Positions 1 through 10,781 of a DNA stretch of 64,000 nucleotides are shown piece after piece (position 1 is the stretch's first letter; every line of letters begins with the position of its first letter). Source of the stretch: Clavelina lepadiformis. Lineage: Eukaryota; Chordata; Ascidiacea; Aplousobranchia; Clavelinidae. The translations under genes were made by a program, and so were the position numbers. The notes below the pieces were generated by a model. The model did no database searches, was not told where the DNA came from, and worked only from the letters and a program-made list of their open reading frames with translations. The DNA is taken from positions 19,468,001-19,532,000 of the forward strand of contig NC_135242.1 of the NCBI RefSeq assembly GCF_947623445.1. Reading direction: 5' to 3'.

Positions 1-1649
1 ATCTAACCACTTTGATTTAATCACATCTGATTTTGTTCGTACCAAGTGGAGAAATGAGCTTGTCTAAATTAATAACAGATTACTTTTACACAGTAAAAGT
101 ATACGGGTAGTAAAGCAGAAGCAACTTAATAAATCTATCAGTGCTAATTGTTATTAATTAGCCATTATTCTTACAGAATTGTTATAGGAAAACTGACCTA
201 GATTGAGGACTGTAAAAGGTGTAATTGGGTAAGAATCTGGGTGTAATTTAAGTTGCAATTTTATGCTCTGAATATGTGATTCATGGCATTTTTACCAACC
301 CAAGTTGTTGTTTTGCTGCTGTTTTAAGTGTGACGGTTAATAAAATCATCATATATTAAATCTGAAATCAGCTTGGACCAAGGTGGATTAAACCTGTTTA
401 CAGTAGTATGTAAACTGTGAAAAAGTTCAAAAAAGCGTCATTTGTGTGCAAGAAATACCTTTAAAATTAGAAACACATTTTTCAGCCGAACGTTTGTGTG
501 CCATTACTGACTGAGCCAAAAAACACACTAAAAGAAAAAAACTTAATAAAACAGAACGGACCATCAACTTGCCTTGCCTTGTCTTGTTTCTGATAACATA
601 GATTTAATCATTTCAATGTTCACCACAATCACTCAAAATATGTACAAATGCATATCACTGCCTGAACTAAACGTAAGTTTTTCTGAATAAACAAAAGAAT
701 TGTGTGCGGTGTTTGCTTTTGTGCTGTTCTTAAAACTTTAGCCCAAATCATCCAATAAACTTGAACTGAAAACTTGTAGGGCTAGGCTAGATTGTTATGC
801 AACTTGCAGTGAGTAGGTTGAAAAAAAAGAAAAACAACTTGAGTGTAGTGAAGATAAGTCACCGAAACTTTCAGAAGTTAAAGGTGAAAGAAAGAGAAAG
901 AAGCAGGAGAAATCTGAGCAAAAAAAGAGTAAATTTTCGTATAGTTTTAACAGTGTTTCCATTATTGGACAAAAATGGTTTTTGTAGTTAAAGGTCTGCC
1001 TGAGGTCAGCTCTCGAACTGTCTGTGTTTGTTTCGTTATAACTGCAGTTATACTTGAGCTAGAAAAGTGAAATTTTGGATTAACAACCAAAATGGACGAT
1101 GTTTTGATGCAGAGCAATTTTTTTGCATTTTATTTGGCTTTTGAAGAATTTTGATGCCAAGACAAACAACCTCATATAAGCTGACAGACCCTAGTGCATG
1201 AAGGTATATAACAATACAGACGAAATCAGTCAATTACATATATCGTTTTACTGCATACAAATCGGATGTCCCAAATCAAATCCTATCTAACGTTAAGTAA
1301 AAACGTCGGTTAATCGCATACCGTTAAAAGGAATAAATCAGATTACTGCATATATATAACTAAATTTATGCTGAGGCATTGTATCATAGGTAAACTATAG
1401 TGTTTTATCCTAATTTTTTCGTAAAGGATGTTAGTCAAATGGTATACAATGACTTCCATCAGTATTCAAAATGTACCAAACCTAAGCATTAACAGGCTAG
1501 CAATGCTACGATGTTAAATGACATAAGTTGAATGTCGGCAAAAAAGGCATTTAAATTACGTCCATGGTTAATGGTTTTTAACAACAGGCCAAACAGAATT
1601 TAACGATTAATTCTAGTACTACGTTTGGCATCAGGCATAATTTAAACTG

Positions 1650-1952
1650 CAAAAGTTGCTCAGCTGGTGAATGAATTCTTTAATGAACCAACGTTTCGCA
1701 AACCCATGCGGGTGAGCTTCGCTAGGGCAAATGAAATTTTGTGTTTGTTACGCTACGTCATAATAGTAATACCATATATCATAATAATCAATTTGTAGTT
1801 ATTGCTCGTATCTAGGTAGTTTTATATGTTTGCAGCTTTCAAAAGTATGTCTTATTCTCTATTATTGTAATCTGCCCTGACGAAACTCACCTGCACGGGT
1901 TTCTGGAATTTTGGTTCATTAAAGAATTCATTCACCAGCTGAGCACCTTTTG
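1650..1952. mobile_element. Foldback/MITE-like inverted repeat
   Basis: Two inverted arms of about 75 bases flank a spacer of roughly 140 bases. The left arm begins at 1650 with caaaagttgctcagctgg. The right arm, ending at 1952, is its reverse complement with a few mismatches, and both arms share gaatgaattctttaatg. There is no coding capacity. The structure fits a non-autonomous DNA transposon or foldback element; the superfamily is not clear because I could not identify a convincing target duplication. Confidence 0.6.
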
Positions 1953-3149
1953 TTGATTAATTCCAGTGTTAATTTCTTTGGTTTTATTGTTTTAACCATA
2001 ATGTCATGTGCACTGTTTATCGCATGTGTGGTATTTCAACCAATGAGACATAAAATGTTTTGATCAGACTTTAGGTCGGATGTATAAGCCCTCGCCTGTT
2101 TTTGGGCTTGATGATTTTATTTGAAAGGCTTATACTCTGGTATATACGAAAGTGTTCAGTAGAGGAAGTTTTTCAACAAAGTGAGCGTCTGATATGTCAT
2201 TTACTGAGCAGTAAACAGTTAATAACAGGGTGTTATTTTGAAATAGCAGGCTGCTGTACAAAAATAACAGTCCTTCTTATAATAATATTCCTGCCACTTT
2301 TATACTACTAATCAGCATCTACATGATGCCACCGATTGCAGGGTGCTATTAAAAAACAGCATGCTGTAATTGGTGAAGTCACGAGAAAATTTTAGAATGC
2401 GCTCAGTTAAAACTGCTATTGGAAATTTGACCTAACATTATGGCTGAATAAATGAAGCCAGTCGTGCTCATTCGTCAAGCTTTGATCATTCTAAATGAGT
2501 TTGCTTGGAACTTTTTCCTCGCTATGATTATGTCTTTAGTTTGTGTTTTAGGCAAAGCATTGTGGCGTCTCGCTTTTCTAGGTACCACAAACGCATCATA
2601 TTTTACATTTTAGATCGTGAGGTGGCCATTTATTTGTACAAAATCAAGTGTGCAAAAAGTTTGATGGAAATTTATCTTGGGTGTGCTGCTGCAAAGAAAT
2701 AAAGACCATCTTTCACCCAGACTGGTCCGTGCGTCGGTGGATAAAAATTAACTGGACGCATAAAGGCTATTGTTTCTTCTTGTGGTGCGGCAGATTTCTC
2801 ACCCAATCACAATTTGGCCTTTCGCTTTTGAGGTCTCTTTGACTTTTGCACTCCCAGACATCAGAGTCAAAGAGTGAATTCCATGCAATGTGTATGCCGA
2901 AGGCCAGTTTGGCGTAAACATTGCAGCCAGGTTGCATCCCCTACTCCTATACTCCCAAATAAGGTATCCTCCATAGTGGAAAGTGTGACACATGTACGCA
3001 CGAGATTCACCAACATACACGTCGAATATTACCGTATCACTTATCACGCTGCTTTAGTCTTTAATACATAAACAAAGAAAGACTGCTTTTTTCAACACTA
3101 ATTTACAATAAATAAATAAATAAAGATTTGATGCTTCAGTGCACGCCAT

Positions 3150-3199
3150 CACGCCAAGTTTGTGTGTTAGTACGCACGCCAAGTTTGTGTGTTAGTACG
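3150..3199. repeat. 25-bp tandem duplication
   Basis: Two perfect adjacent copies of a 25-base unit beginning cacgccaagtttgtgtg, at 3150-3174 and 3175-3199, followed by the first four bases of a third. Probably replication slippage. Confidence 0.8.
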
Positions 3200-4539
3200 C
3201 ACGATGTTTTTATCGAAAACTGCTGTACTTTTAGACCGGTGACGTCAGAAGGGAATGCAAAAGTACAATAGCCTAGACGCATTTTTCAATCCATCTGCAA
3301 GGCAAGAATAACTTACTTCCTAACTAGCCTATTAAGCCTATAGCCTAAATAATCCTGTAATCTGCAAACAGGGGGCAGGTCCCCTAACATATTTGTTTGT
3401 ATTAAGGCTTCTAGCCCGGTACATCCAGATACAGTTATAGGCTATAGCCTACCTATACACCTTGATTAATATTAGGCTTTATACCTATATACAGCCTATT
3501 TATACCTATATTATAATAAGACCTTGGCATACGCCATAAGACTCTGTATTAGGCTAGCTGAGAATGACACTAAAAGAGTGATTAAATAAAAAAATAAAAC
3601 AAAAGCGTCAGCTAGTGGGGAATCTTTAACTATAGGGAGTAAAAAAGGTTGCTAAGCTTGTCATAATAAATTACAGTATAACAAAAATAACAATAATACT
3701 GTAGAAGGAAAACGATATAATGTGATTTTGCTTAGTGTCACAATTAGCCCTTAATCCTACGGAATTCTTGTGCAGATGCAGGTGACACTATAATGTCATT
3801 AGTGTTTATTTCGTGTGTTTAACAAAAAGTGCTGTGTTATATTTTTGCCGTGTTTAGCATATGCAACCCAGTTTTGATTACTTCCAAATTACGTCATTCG
3901 TTACCACAGCGCTCAATTCGTTAGCTGTCTGGTATTAGTAGTCTACCGAATGCAACTCTATTCTGTGCTCTGAAAACAGTAACCGTTTCGTTGAGAATCA
4001 ATAATAATATATCAATATTCAAAACGCTGACAATGTGGTTTCTCAACTAGGCTATCAGGGGTTAATGAACACGCTTAGCAATGAAGTTAGACTAACGAAC
4101 AATCGATGAAGCAAAATTTAACAACAATCAACCCTAACAAGAACACGTTTAGTTAGCACATGATTAGATATAAGCTCACAAACAGGTAAAAGTGGCAAAA
4201 CCTGGAAGTATAAAACGCTCAAAGACTGAGCAAGTTGTTAACTCTACAGTGGTGGTACTACTATGGAAGGTTAACATGGCCACCAAACCTAAAGAAAAGG
4301 TCATGCTATGGTTTGATAATAATTAGTGTTTATCCTCGAAATAAGGAAAGTCTTTGCACGACTTAAACACGGTCATGATTTGCGCCTCGAGATCGAGTTA
4401 GCCTTTGTGTAATTTCCTCACATTTGGTATAGTTGTACTAAATTTTGTACATTACATAGTTGCCACACTTTTTTTATATTATTGGAGCAAGTGTCGTTAA
4501 TGTTTTTGCCAAGGTCATTATAACGGTAAGGCGCCACTG

Positions 4540-4625
4540 GGAAACGAATAAGGAACCTGAACCGTATGTATTGCGAGGCCAGCGTTCGAACCACTCGGTT
4601 ATCGACGCGACAATCGAGGTCAATC
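4540..4625 (-). repeat. tRNA-like or SINE relic
   Basis: Read on the minus strand, the segment has a sequence resembling an A box of a class II tRNA (taaccgagtgg). About 35 bases later comes a poor B-box-like stretch (ggttcaggttcc). The acceptor stem does not pair well, so this is not a functional tRNA gene. It may be a degenerate tRNA-derived SINE head. Confidence 0.25.
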
Positions 4626-5818
4626 AATCACAATCACTGTTTTTTCATGTGTTGGGCAAAAATCTGCACTACGGTAGTCTGAAATTGAAATTACAATGAC
4701 AAAAGGCAGCCATGCAGCAGTTGACAAACGTCATTGTTCCTGATCGGGTGGGTGATCAGGGGTGGCTACAAACAGACAACTGACAACGACTGGATTGGCA
4801 TTGCAAAATAAAGTATTATCGCCTCATTTACATTTACGATATATAGGCCTAGGCGAGAAACCACATAGCCTTTAGGCCTCTGGCCACAATACATTAATGA
4901 ATAGTAGGCAGCGTCTGTTTCACTGGATGTCGGTTACCGAATTTGGAAAAAGCTACTTTGGTAAACGGCAAGCCGGTTACGCAATTTGTATTTTCTTACT
5001 TCAATAAACGGCAGCCGGCCGCCGATTACCGAAGTAGGAAAATACGGTAAATAGCAACTACGCTATAGTCAGTGAATTCAAATGTTTGCTAATATTCAAC
5101 TTAAAACGATGGACTAGGCTAATATAGCGCAACGAAAGTCATTGCGATATATATATATGTGTGTGTTGAGCTGTTACTGATCCACTAACGCGGCTAACTT
5201 GATATTATTTTATTGGCAAATAACATGTTTCGAAGCAAAGACATAATTTGACGCGGAGGAACGTCCCAAAAGACCTCTGTGCGCCTCCTTGTCTAAAAGA
5301 CGGCTGCCTCGAGATGCGAACAGGCACCCGATTCGTCTGCTTTCCGCGCATTAAAATGGGTGAAAATGCGATAATATTTTCCCATTGGAATGGCAGGAAG
5401 TATAGCCTACCTTTCTTACCCTAGAGTAAGATATATGCATTTGGAATGGGGAGATGTTTACTTCGGCATAAATATGGTTTGTGGGAAACCCCATTGCTGA
5501 AAGCAGGTCCATTTGAATGGGCGGAAAGTGGACGAATGGGGTGATCTGGCGGACAGGGTGGTGAACACTACACTAATTTTTCCAAACTGTAAATTAACCT
5601 AAAACTAATCCCCTCTCAACCAGATTCACAATTTTCATGAATAAATTAGGCTACTAAGCTAGGCTAGGCTGCGAATCGAAGTAAACGCTGTTTTTCAACA
5701 TAAAATTACAGTTTTTCCAAAGTCTAAATTAATTTAAAACTTATCCTTTCCGACACAAACTCTCACCTTTCATGACTAAATTCAATCAAAAATAAATTTG
5801 AACAAAAAAGGGAACAGA

Positions 5819-6052
5819 GTGACTATTTCACCATAAGTAGGTCATGCAAACCATAGTTAAAGATAGGCGGTTAGATTAGGAGAATGGGTATGCAAAAGTC
5901 GGTTTAAGCTGTTTAGGGTTTTATTGGAGTTAGATTAGAAGCTAGGTTAGGTTTAGGTTATTATGTTATAACATTTAAGTTAGGGTAACAAGAAACCATT
6001 AAAAATAGCTTTGAACACATGTACGATTTATTCCAGTGAAACAGTGGCAGCC
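5819..6052 (+). repeat. Dispersed repeat, copy 1
   Basis: This 234-base block begins gtgactatttcacc and ends cagtggcagcc. It is clearly related to the reverse complement of 41533-41755: shared features include 'cggttagattaggagaatgg' against 'cggttaggttaggagaatgg', 'ggttttattg' and 'taggtttaggtta'. The two ends are weakly inverted relative to each other (gtgactatttcac against gccactgtttcac), which suggests a MITE. It has no open frame. Confidence 0.6.
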
Positions 6053-7281
6053 AAAAAAGAATTCTAACAACAGTGCTATTCAAAACCGAGACCTCCAGCT
6101 TACGAACCCCATTGTTAACCAGCACGGCAATGCATTGCCTCCAAAAACATCCTATATATAACTACTAGATGTGCTTTAAGAAGAGAAGCCAGTACGAGTC
6201 TGCCATTTTGTCAGCATTTGCGACCAGAAACGCTCTGGCGCATATGTGTGGAATGCAACACATGGAAGGGTTGTGTGCGATTGGCAAATAGTTATGAACT
6301 TATTAACGTTATTTTTCTTGAGCACATTTTAAGTCTTTTCGGCTTTGTCACTTTTTCCACTTAATTGGCACGTGTTAGTAACAACTGGCTTTATTTTTCG
6401 TCCCCACCACGCTTTTGACGAAAAATAAATGAATGAATGAACTTGAAAGACGTTCTTTTTTTCGATGCAGAGTAGTTATATATAAGATATCTATGATTTA
6501 TTCATCAAATCTGCCGGTCACAGTGTTATGATTGAGCAACGTCGGCAAACGGACGCCGGTGAAATAGCAGGCTTTTGTAACCATATGTTATTCGGTTAGG
6601 AAATGACGTTTTTTCAAAACATCCTGTTGTAAGACAGACATAGGCTAGAGTTGTCATTATGTTTTTTAATATCGGTATTTTGCGCTTTTTGTTTAAAATA
6701 TACGGAGATATTTATAGGATAGTTTTTTTGTTTGATTGTACAGGCTTTGCATATCTATATGCATACCGTATCATTTACCGGTAGCCTATACTATACCGGT
6801 AACGTTAATACTGGTACCGGTATATTGTAGTATGGCGAGTACAGGGTACTGTTGCTGGTACGGTTATGTTATATGGGCTACCTTAGATTTTGCGCATGAT
6901 ATGCTGGTGTATCAGCTCAATCGAGGATATGCTTAACAAAAGAAGTTTAAAGTGATGGTTAAGTACAAAAAAGGCCGTGGCTCTAATAAACAAACGCACA
7001 ACAACCTGATACCGTCAACCGAGGCTACTTTGATTTCGGGGGCTACTATGGTAATGCTATCATAGTAGCCCCATGCACATTTTTCTGAAATTTATCTTTT
7101 ATTTAGGGATTGTTACGTCGCAAAGCGCAAACCACGTGTCGAAATCGAAAAGAAGGAAGCTCACTTGTTGCGTCATAACTCATAATGCATTGTGTCATTC
7201 CAAAAATCGGCGGAGGAGCAAGAATGCGTGCGCCGGTGTTTAAAAAAGAGAATAGCGGAGAAAATGTAGCAAAATGCATAC

Positions 7282-7333
7282 ATCGGTTAATCGCATAAAA
7301 AAGCTTGGCAAATTGACTATGCGATTAACCGAT
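7282..7333. repeat. 16-bp perfect hairpin just upstream of the transposase frame
   Basis: Arms atcggttaatcgcata (7282-7297) and its reverse complement (7318-7333) are separated by 20 bases. The right side continues to cgactg and then TA at 7342-7343, so it reads like the terminal inverted repeat of a second TA-inserting element. The related motif gtcggttaatcgcata occurs alone at 1305-1320. This may be a nested MITE relic. Confidence 0.55.
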
Positions 7334-7359
7334 TTCGACTGTATACAATTGGAGATAAG

Positions 7360-8910
7360 GTGCGAAAGTATCAACGAAAACGTGGATCACGTCCTTATCT
7401 CACTGGTTATACAGATGCTGCCTTGAAGGTAGCTGTTAACATTGTTCGAAGTGGTGGAATTTCTGTTCTAAAAGTGTCCAAAAGATTTAACATCCCATAT
7501 GGAACACTGTATAAAAAATCAAGAAAAGATTATGTTCCAGAAAACAAGCCAGGGCATCCTAACGCTTTATCTGCAGATGAAGAAAATTCCATTCTTATGG
7601 TGATTAACCAACTAACTGATTGGAAATTTCCTTTATGCAGCATGGACATTCGTTTATTGGTGCAAACACACCTCAATGGAAAAGGTAAGAAAACTCAATT
7701 TGTGGATAATCTCCCAGGTCCTGATTGGATGAACTTATTTCAATCACGTCACAATTTAACCGGAAGAATCTCCGACAATGTAAAACCATCAAGAGCCGAA
7801 ATTTCTCATGACCAAATCAATCGCTATTTTGACAATTTGTTTAATGTAATTGATGGAATTGAACCCCAAAATATTTGGAATTACGACGAAACAAATGTGA
7901 CTGACAACCCTGGTGCTAAAATGTGCATAGTTCCACGCGGACTGAGACGTGTAGAAAGAAAAATAGCCTCGTCCAAACAGGCTATAAGCGTAATGTTTTG
8001 CGGAAATGCTGCAGGGCAGTTTTTGCCACCAATGACTGTTTATAAGTCAAAGAATCTTTATGCAGAATGGACTCGAAATGGACCCCAAAATGCTGTATAC
8101 GACCATTCCGTTAGTGGTTGGTTTGACGCTTCTTTGTTTGAAAAATGTTTTTTTGGTTTGTTTCTGGAAGCTGTCAAGGACACTCCAGGTACCAAGATTA
8201 TGCTGGGTGACAACTTGGCCTCTCATTTTAGTGAAACAGTCTTGAAGGCTTGTGAGGAAAATGACATTAAGTTTGTTAGCCTGCTTCCGAATGCGACGCA
8301 TCTCCTTCAACCATTGGACGTCAGTGTCTTTGGGCCAGGTAAACGAATGTGGCGTCGAATTTTAGCAGAATGGAGGAAAGAGAGTCGTTCCAAAAACTCC
8401 ATTCCGAAGAATATTTTTCCTATGTTGCTCAAAAGATTCTGTGATGGGTTGAACGAAAAGCAGCAAAATTTGGTCGCAGGGTTTAAAGCCTGTGGAATTT
8501 TCCCAAAAGACCGAGAGCAAGTGCTGAAGCGACTGCCACCTGCCAATTCTCAGCCAGTTCAAGAAGTGCTTGGTAATGCAGTTGCCACAATGCTTGAGGA
8601 ATATATTTCACCAAGACAAACAGCAACAAGAAAACGTGGTCCCAAGATAACTCCAGGAGCAGCAATTTCATCATGTGATATCTCATCTCGATCTGATGCA
8701 AGAAAACGCAAACGTGCTGCTGCAGAACCCAATGATTCCAGTGAAGATGAAGGGGAAGTTTGCGTCATCTGCAACCTCTTGGACCCTCCACGAGGTAGAA
8801 GCAGAGATGTGGATTGGGAGGGATGTGACAATTGTGATTTGTGGTATCACAAAATCTGCCTCAGAGACAATGGTGGATTGAGTGCCTCCGATTATTGCAG
8901 CTGTGCTTAA
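7360..8910 (+). CDS. Pogo/Tigger-family DDE transposase with C-terminal PHD-like zinc domain
   Basis: The open frame is about 516 codons. The N-terminal region (about residues 18-60) has the pogo/psq-type helix-turn-helix pattern, with the phrase SKRFNIPYGTLYKKSR. The catalytic triad is visible as NYDETN (D176), LGDNLASH (D284) and LLQPLD (D320), giving DD35D spacing. The last 49 residues form a zinc-binding module: CVIC, CDNC, then WYHKIC and a final CSC, resembling a PHD finger. Its role is transposition of the enclosing element by cut and paste in the nucleus. The first in-frame codon after the upstream region is GTG at 7360. No in-frame ATG precedes the DNA-binding domain, so the start codon is either lost or in an upstream exon. 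AATAAA at 9011-9016 can serve as poly(A) signal. Family assignment is firm; activity is not known. Confidence 0.9.
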   Translation: MRKYQRKRGSRPYLTGYTDAALKVAVNIVRSGGISVLKVSKRFNIPYGTLYKKSRKDYVPENKPGHPNALSADEENSILMVINQLTDWKFPLCSMDIRLLVQTHLNGKGKKTQFVDNLPGPDWMNLFQSRHNLTGRISDNVKPSRAEISHDQINRYFDNLFNVIDGIEPQNIWNYDETNVTDNPGAKMCIVPRGLRRVERKIASSKQAISVMFCGNAAGQFLPPMTVYKSKNLYAEWTRNGPQNAVYDHSVSGWFDASLFEKCFFGLFLEAVKDTPGTKIMLGDNLASHFSETVLKACEENDIKFVSLLPNATHLLQPLDVSVFGPGKRMWRRILAEWRKESRSKNSIPKNIFPMLLKRFCDGLNEKQQNLVAGFKACGIFPKDREQVLKRLPPANSQPVQEVLGNAVATMLEEYISPRQTATRKRGPKITPGAAISSCDISSRSDARKRKRAAAEPNDSSEDEGEVCVICNLLDPPRGRSRDVDWEGCDNCDLWYHKICLRDNGGLSASDYCSCA

Positions 8911-9155
8911 CAATGTTTTTTTGGTTTTTTGTTTATTAAACGTTCTTATAACAGTTTTCTATTCAGTTGTTTATTAAACCTTCTTATAACAGGCACGCTT
9001 AATAAGAAATAATAAAAAAAAGATCGTATAAATTTCGGGAAAACACAGAGTACTTCAAAGTTCGGAATAGACAGAAATTGTGACGACGTACTGTTTTACC
9101 GTAATTTTGGCCTCGGCCACATTACAATCCGGGAAGGATCATGGAGGTTACTCTC

Positions 9156-9640
9156 TTAATTCACAGTTGAATTAAGATCGTCGGGATTGGGTTCGTATGT
9201 ATATTCGCATGTTCCGCATTGGAACGGCTTAAGTCTGTCCTTTAGACGTAGGATCGAAAATTTGGTACAGTTACATCGTACAAAGACTGGTGTACAGCCT
9301 GCACAGTAGCTCGGATGTTTAAAGTCTGGAATTGAAATTCGTGAGTCCTTGTTTCTTTTGACTCGGAAGGCGTCTCCACAGAAGCATCCGAGGAGGCCCG
9401 ATGATCCGGGTGCCCAACTGGAAAAATCGTATTTGCAGTTGCAGTTCCCATCTCGCCGTACTTCAGTTTTTTCTTTATCTTCGTTAGAGTCTCCACTAAT
9501 GTTCTTTCGCTTATTTCCTCGGCTCTCACTCTCCTCCCGCTTCGAGGGTCGCTCATCAGAGTGAATGTTTTTTTTAACAATGTTTTTTTGACACTTATGT
9601 TTTTTATTGCTGTGATGTTTTGTTTAATGCAAAAAACTTT
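9156..9640 (-). CDS. Cys-rich open frame inside the transposon, antisense to the transposase
   Basis: On the minus strand a frame stays open from a TAA near 9640 down to the TAA at 9156-9158, about 160 codons, without any ATG. Its last 95 codons contain ten cysteines, every one in a close pair: NCNCKYDF, GCFCGDAF, YCAGC, RCNCTKF and FQCGTCEYTY. The upstream part is rich in charged residues. Paired cysteines with spacing of one or two residues suggest a zinc-binding protein. A start could be supplied by an upstream exon within the element. A different minus-strand frame (9242-9580) has an ATG but no such pattern. I do not recognise the family. It could be a second gene of the transposon or a captured host exon. 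Confidence 0.45.
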
Positions 9641-10029
9641 TAGAAAAGCCCCAAGGGAGGGCTACAATGAACATTTTAGGTATTTACAATGTATTATCGT
9701 AGTAGCCCCAACCCAGGGGCTACTACGATAATTTTTTAAAGTTGAATAAAAAAAGTGTGAAAACATAAAAATGAATTTTTTCAATTTTTTGGGGAAGCTT
9801 AGGACCAAAGTGTTACTCATTCAAGAAACAGACCCTTTTTGAGCAACATGTGAGAGAGGAGGCAAAGAAATGTCCTGAATCTTATCATAGTAACCCCGGT
9901 TGACGGTACATTAGCAATTTAAACTCCGGTTCTAGTGCTAGGCCTAGTTGCTTACTTGCTTCCTTAATTGACCATTTCCGAGTTACGGCCATCATTTTTT
10001 TTGTGTGGCAAGATTTTTTTGATCGTCTA

Positions 10030-10126
10030 CTCTATAGGCTACTTAACAGTGGAAACTGTTGAACCCCTTTGATTCTTTTTTAACTTACAAGCGTTCTGGA
10101 CATCGGATTGTGAAGATTTCGCTCAG
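10030..10126 (+). other. Possible 5' non-coding exon of the ceramidase gene
   Basis: A strong donor (gctcag then gtaagt) follows position 10126. An acceptor with a pyrimidine-rich tract (taaaaatcag) ends at 10730, 51 bases before the ATG at 10782. This suggests a spliced 5' leader, with the first exon's start not determinable from sequence. Confidence 0.35.
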
Positions 10127-10781
10127 GTAAGTATCATATGGATTTCTTTATGCGATAAAGGAAACTTATGAAAAATATGTTGCCCGTTTCTTATTTTACA
10201 GCGGTTTGAATCGTACACACTGGTTTTGTTCGATATAATGTCTGGATATGTGGTTAGCGAAGCATGCAGCGTAAAATGCGTAAGAGTTTGTGTGGTCCCT
10301 GAAGCACGTGTGAATGTAGTAATTTAGTTTGTATTTACTTCTAATTGATTAATTTTAATCTTTGCTTGACATGCCAAACAAAGTTAGCCAATGTAATGCG
10401 CTGCAGAAAACACGCAAATTCTTACGCATTTTACATTACAGACTTTAGCTATACGCAACGTGACTTACTTTCGTTGAAATCTCTTCTGTAAAACTTCAGT
10501 TGATTTGATTTCAGATATATGTCTCATTTACCTGATTACTTATCTTAACTCCAGTCTTAAAAGGCAAATGACTTGATTTAACTTGTTAATATAATTCGAG
10601 TTTGCAAACTGAGCAACACTCATAGCTCATAGCTCAAAGTGAAATTAAATATATCTGAAAGAAGAACTTTTATGTGAACTTTAGCATATTAAACTATTTA
10701 TTTAACTTTCTTTATTTTTGTAAAAATCAGGTTAATATCGATATTAACACTTTGCTGTATTGCTCAAATTGAGCTTATTTT

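Larger units (their letters stand above)
1..7009. other. Intergenic stretch without a supported gene
   Basis: I see no exon set or long open frame that looks coding here; the open frames are under 85 codons and lack recognisable domains. The stretch holds a foldback element (1650-1952), a 25-bp direct repeat (3150-3199), a tRNA-like relic (about 4540-4625), a dispersed repeat copy (5819-6052), an ACCGGT-rich cluster (6776-6830) and low-complexity 'aggcctatagcc' tracts around 3320-3560. It could contain the 5' regulatory region or an unseen exon of a gene outside the window. Confidence 0.6.
7012..9906 (+). mobile_element. Complete pogo/Tigger-type DNA transposon
   Basis: The element starts ccgtcaaccg and ends cggttgacgg, a perfect terminal inverted repeat. 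TA dinucleotides stand on both sides (7010-7011 and 9907-9908), as expected of Tc1/mariner-superfamily insertions. Subterminal copies of the 12-mer ggggctactayg recur as inverted pairs: 7039-7050 with 7061-7072 on the left, and a 15-base perfect pair 9695-9709 with 9716-9730 on the right. A variant (catagtaacccc) lies next to the right terminus. They probably serve as transposase-binding sites. The element carries the transposase at 7360-8910 (+) and a Cys-rich frame on the other strand at about 9156-9640. The intact ends and long open frame suggest recent activity. Confidence 0.9.

Noticed and set aside
4540..4625. Functional tRNA gene
   Set aside because: Only an A-box-like phrase is convincing; stems do not pair and the B box is poor, so it is listed only as a possible relic.
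9242..9580. 112-codon minus frame with ATG inside the transposon
   Set aside because: It overlaps the Cys-paired frame and has no domain or composition suggesting a protein; the other frame is the better candidate.
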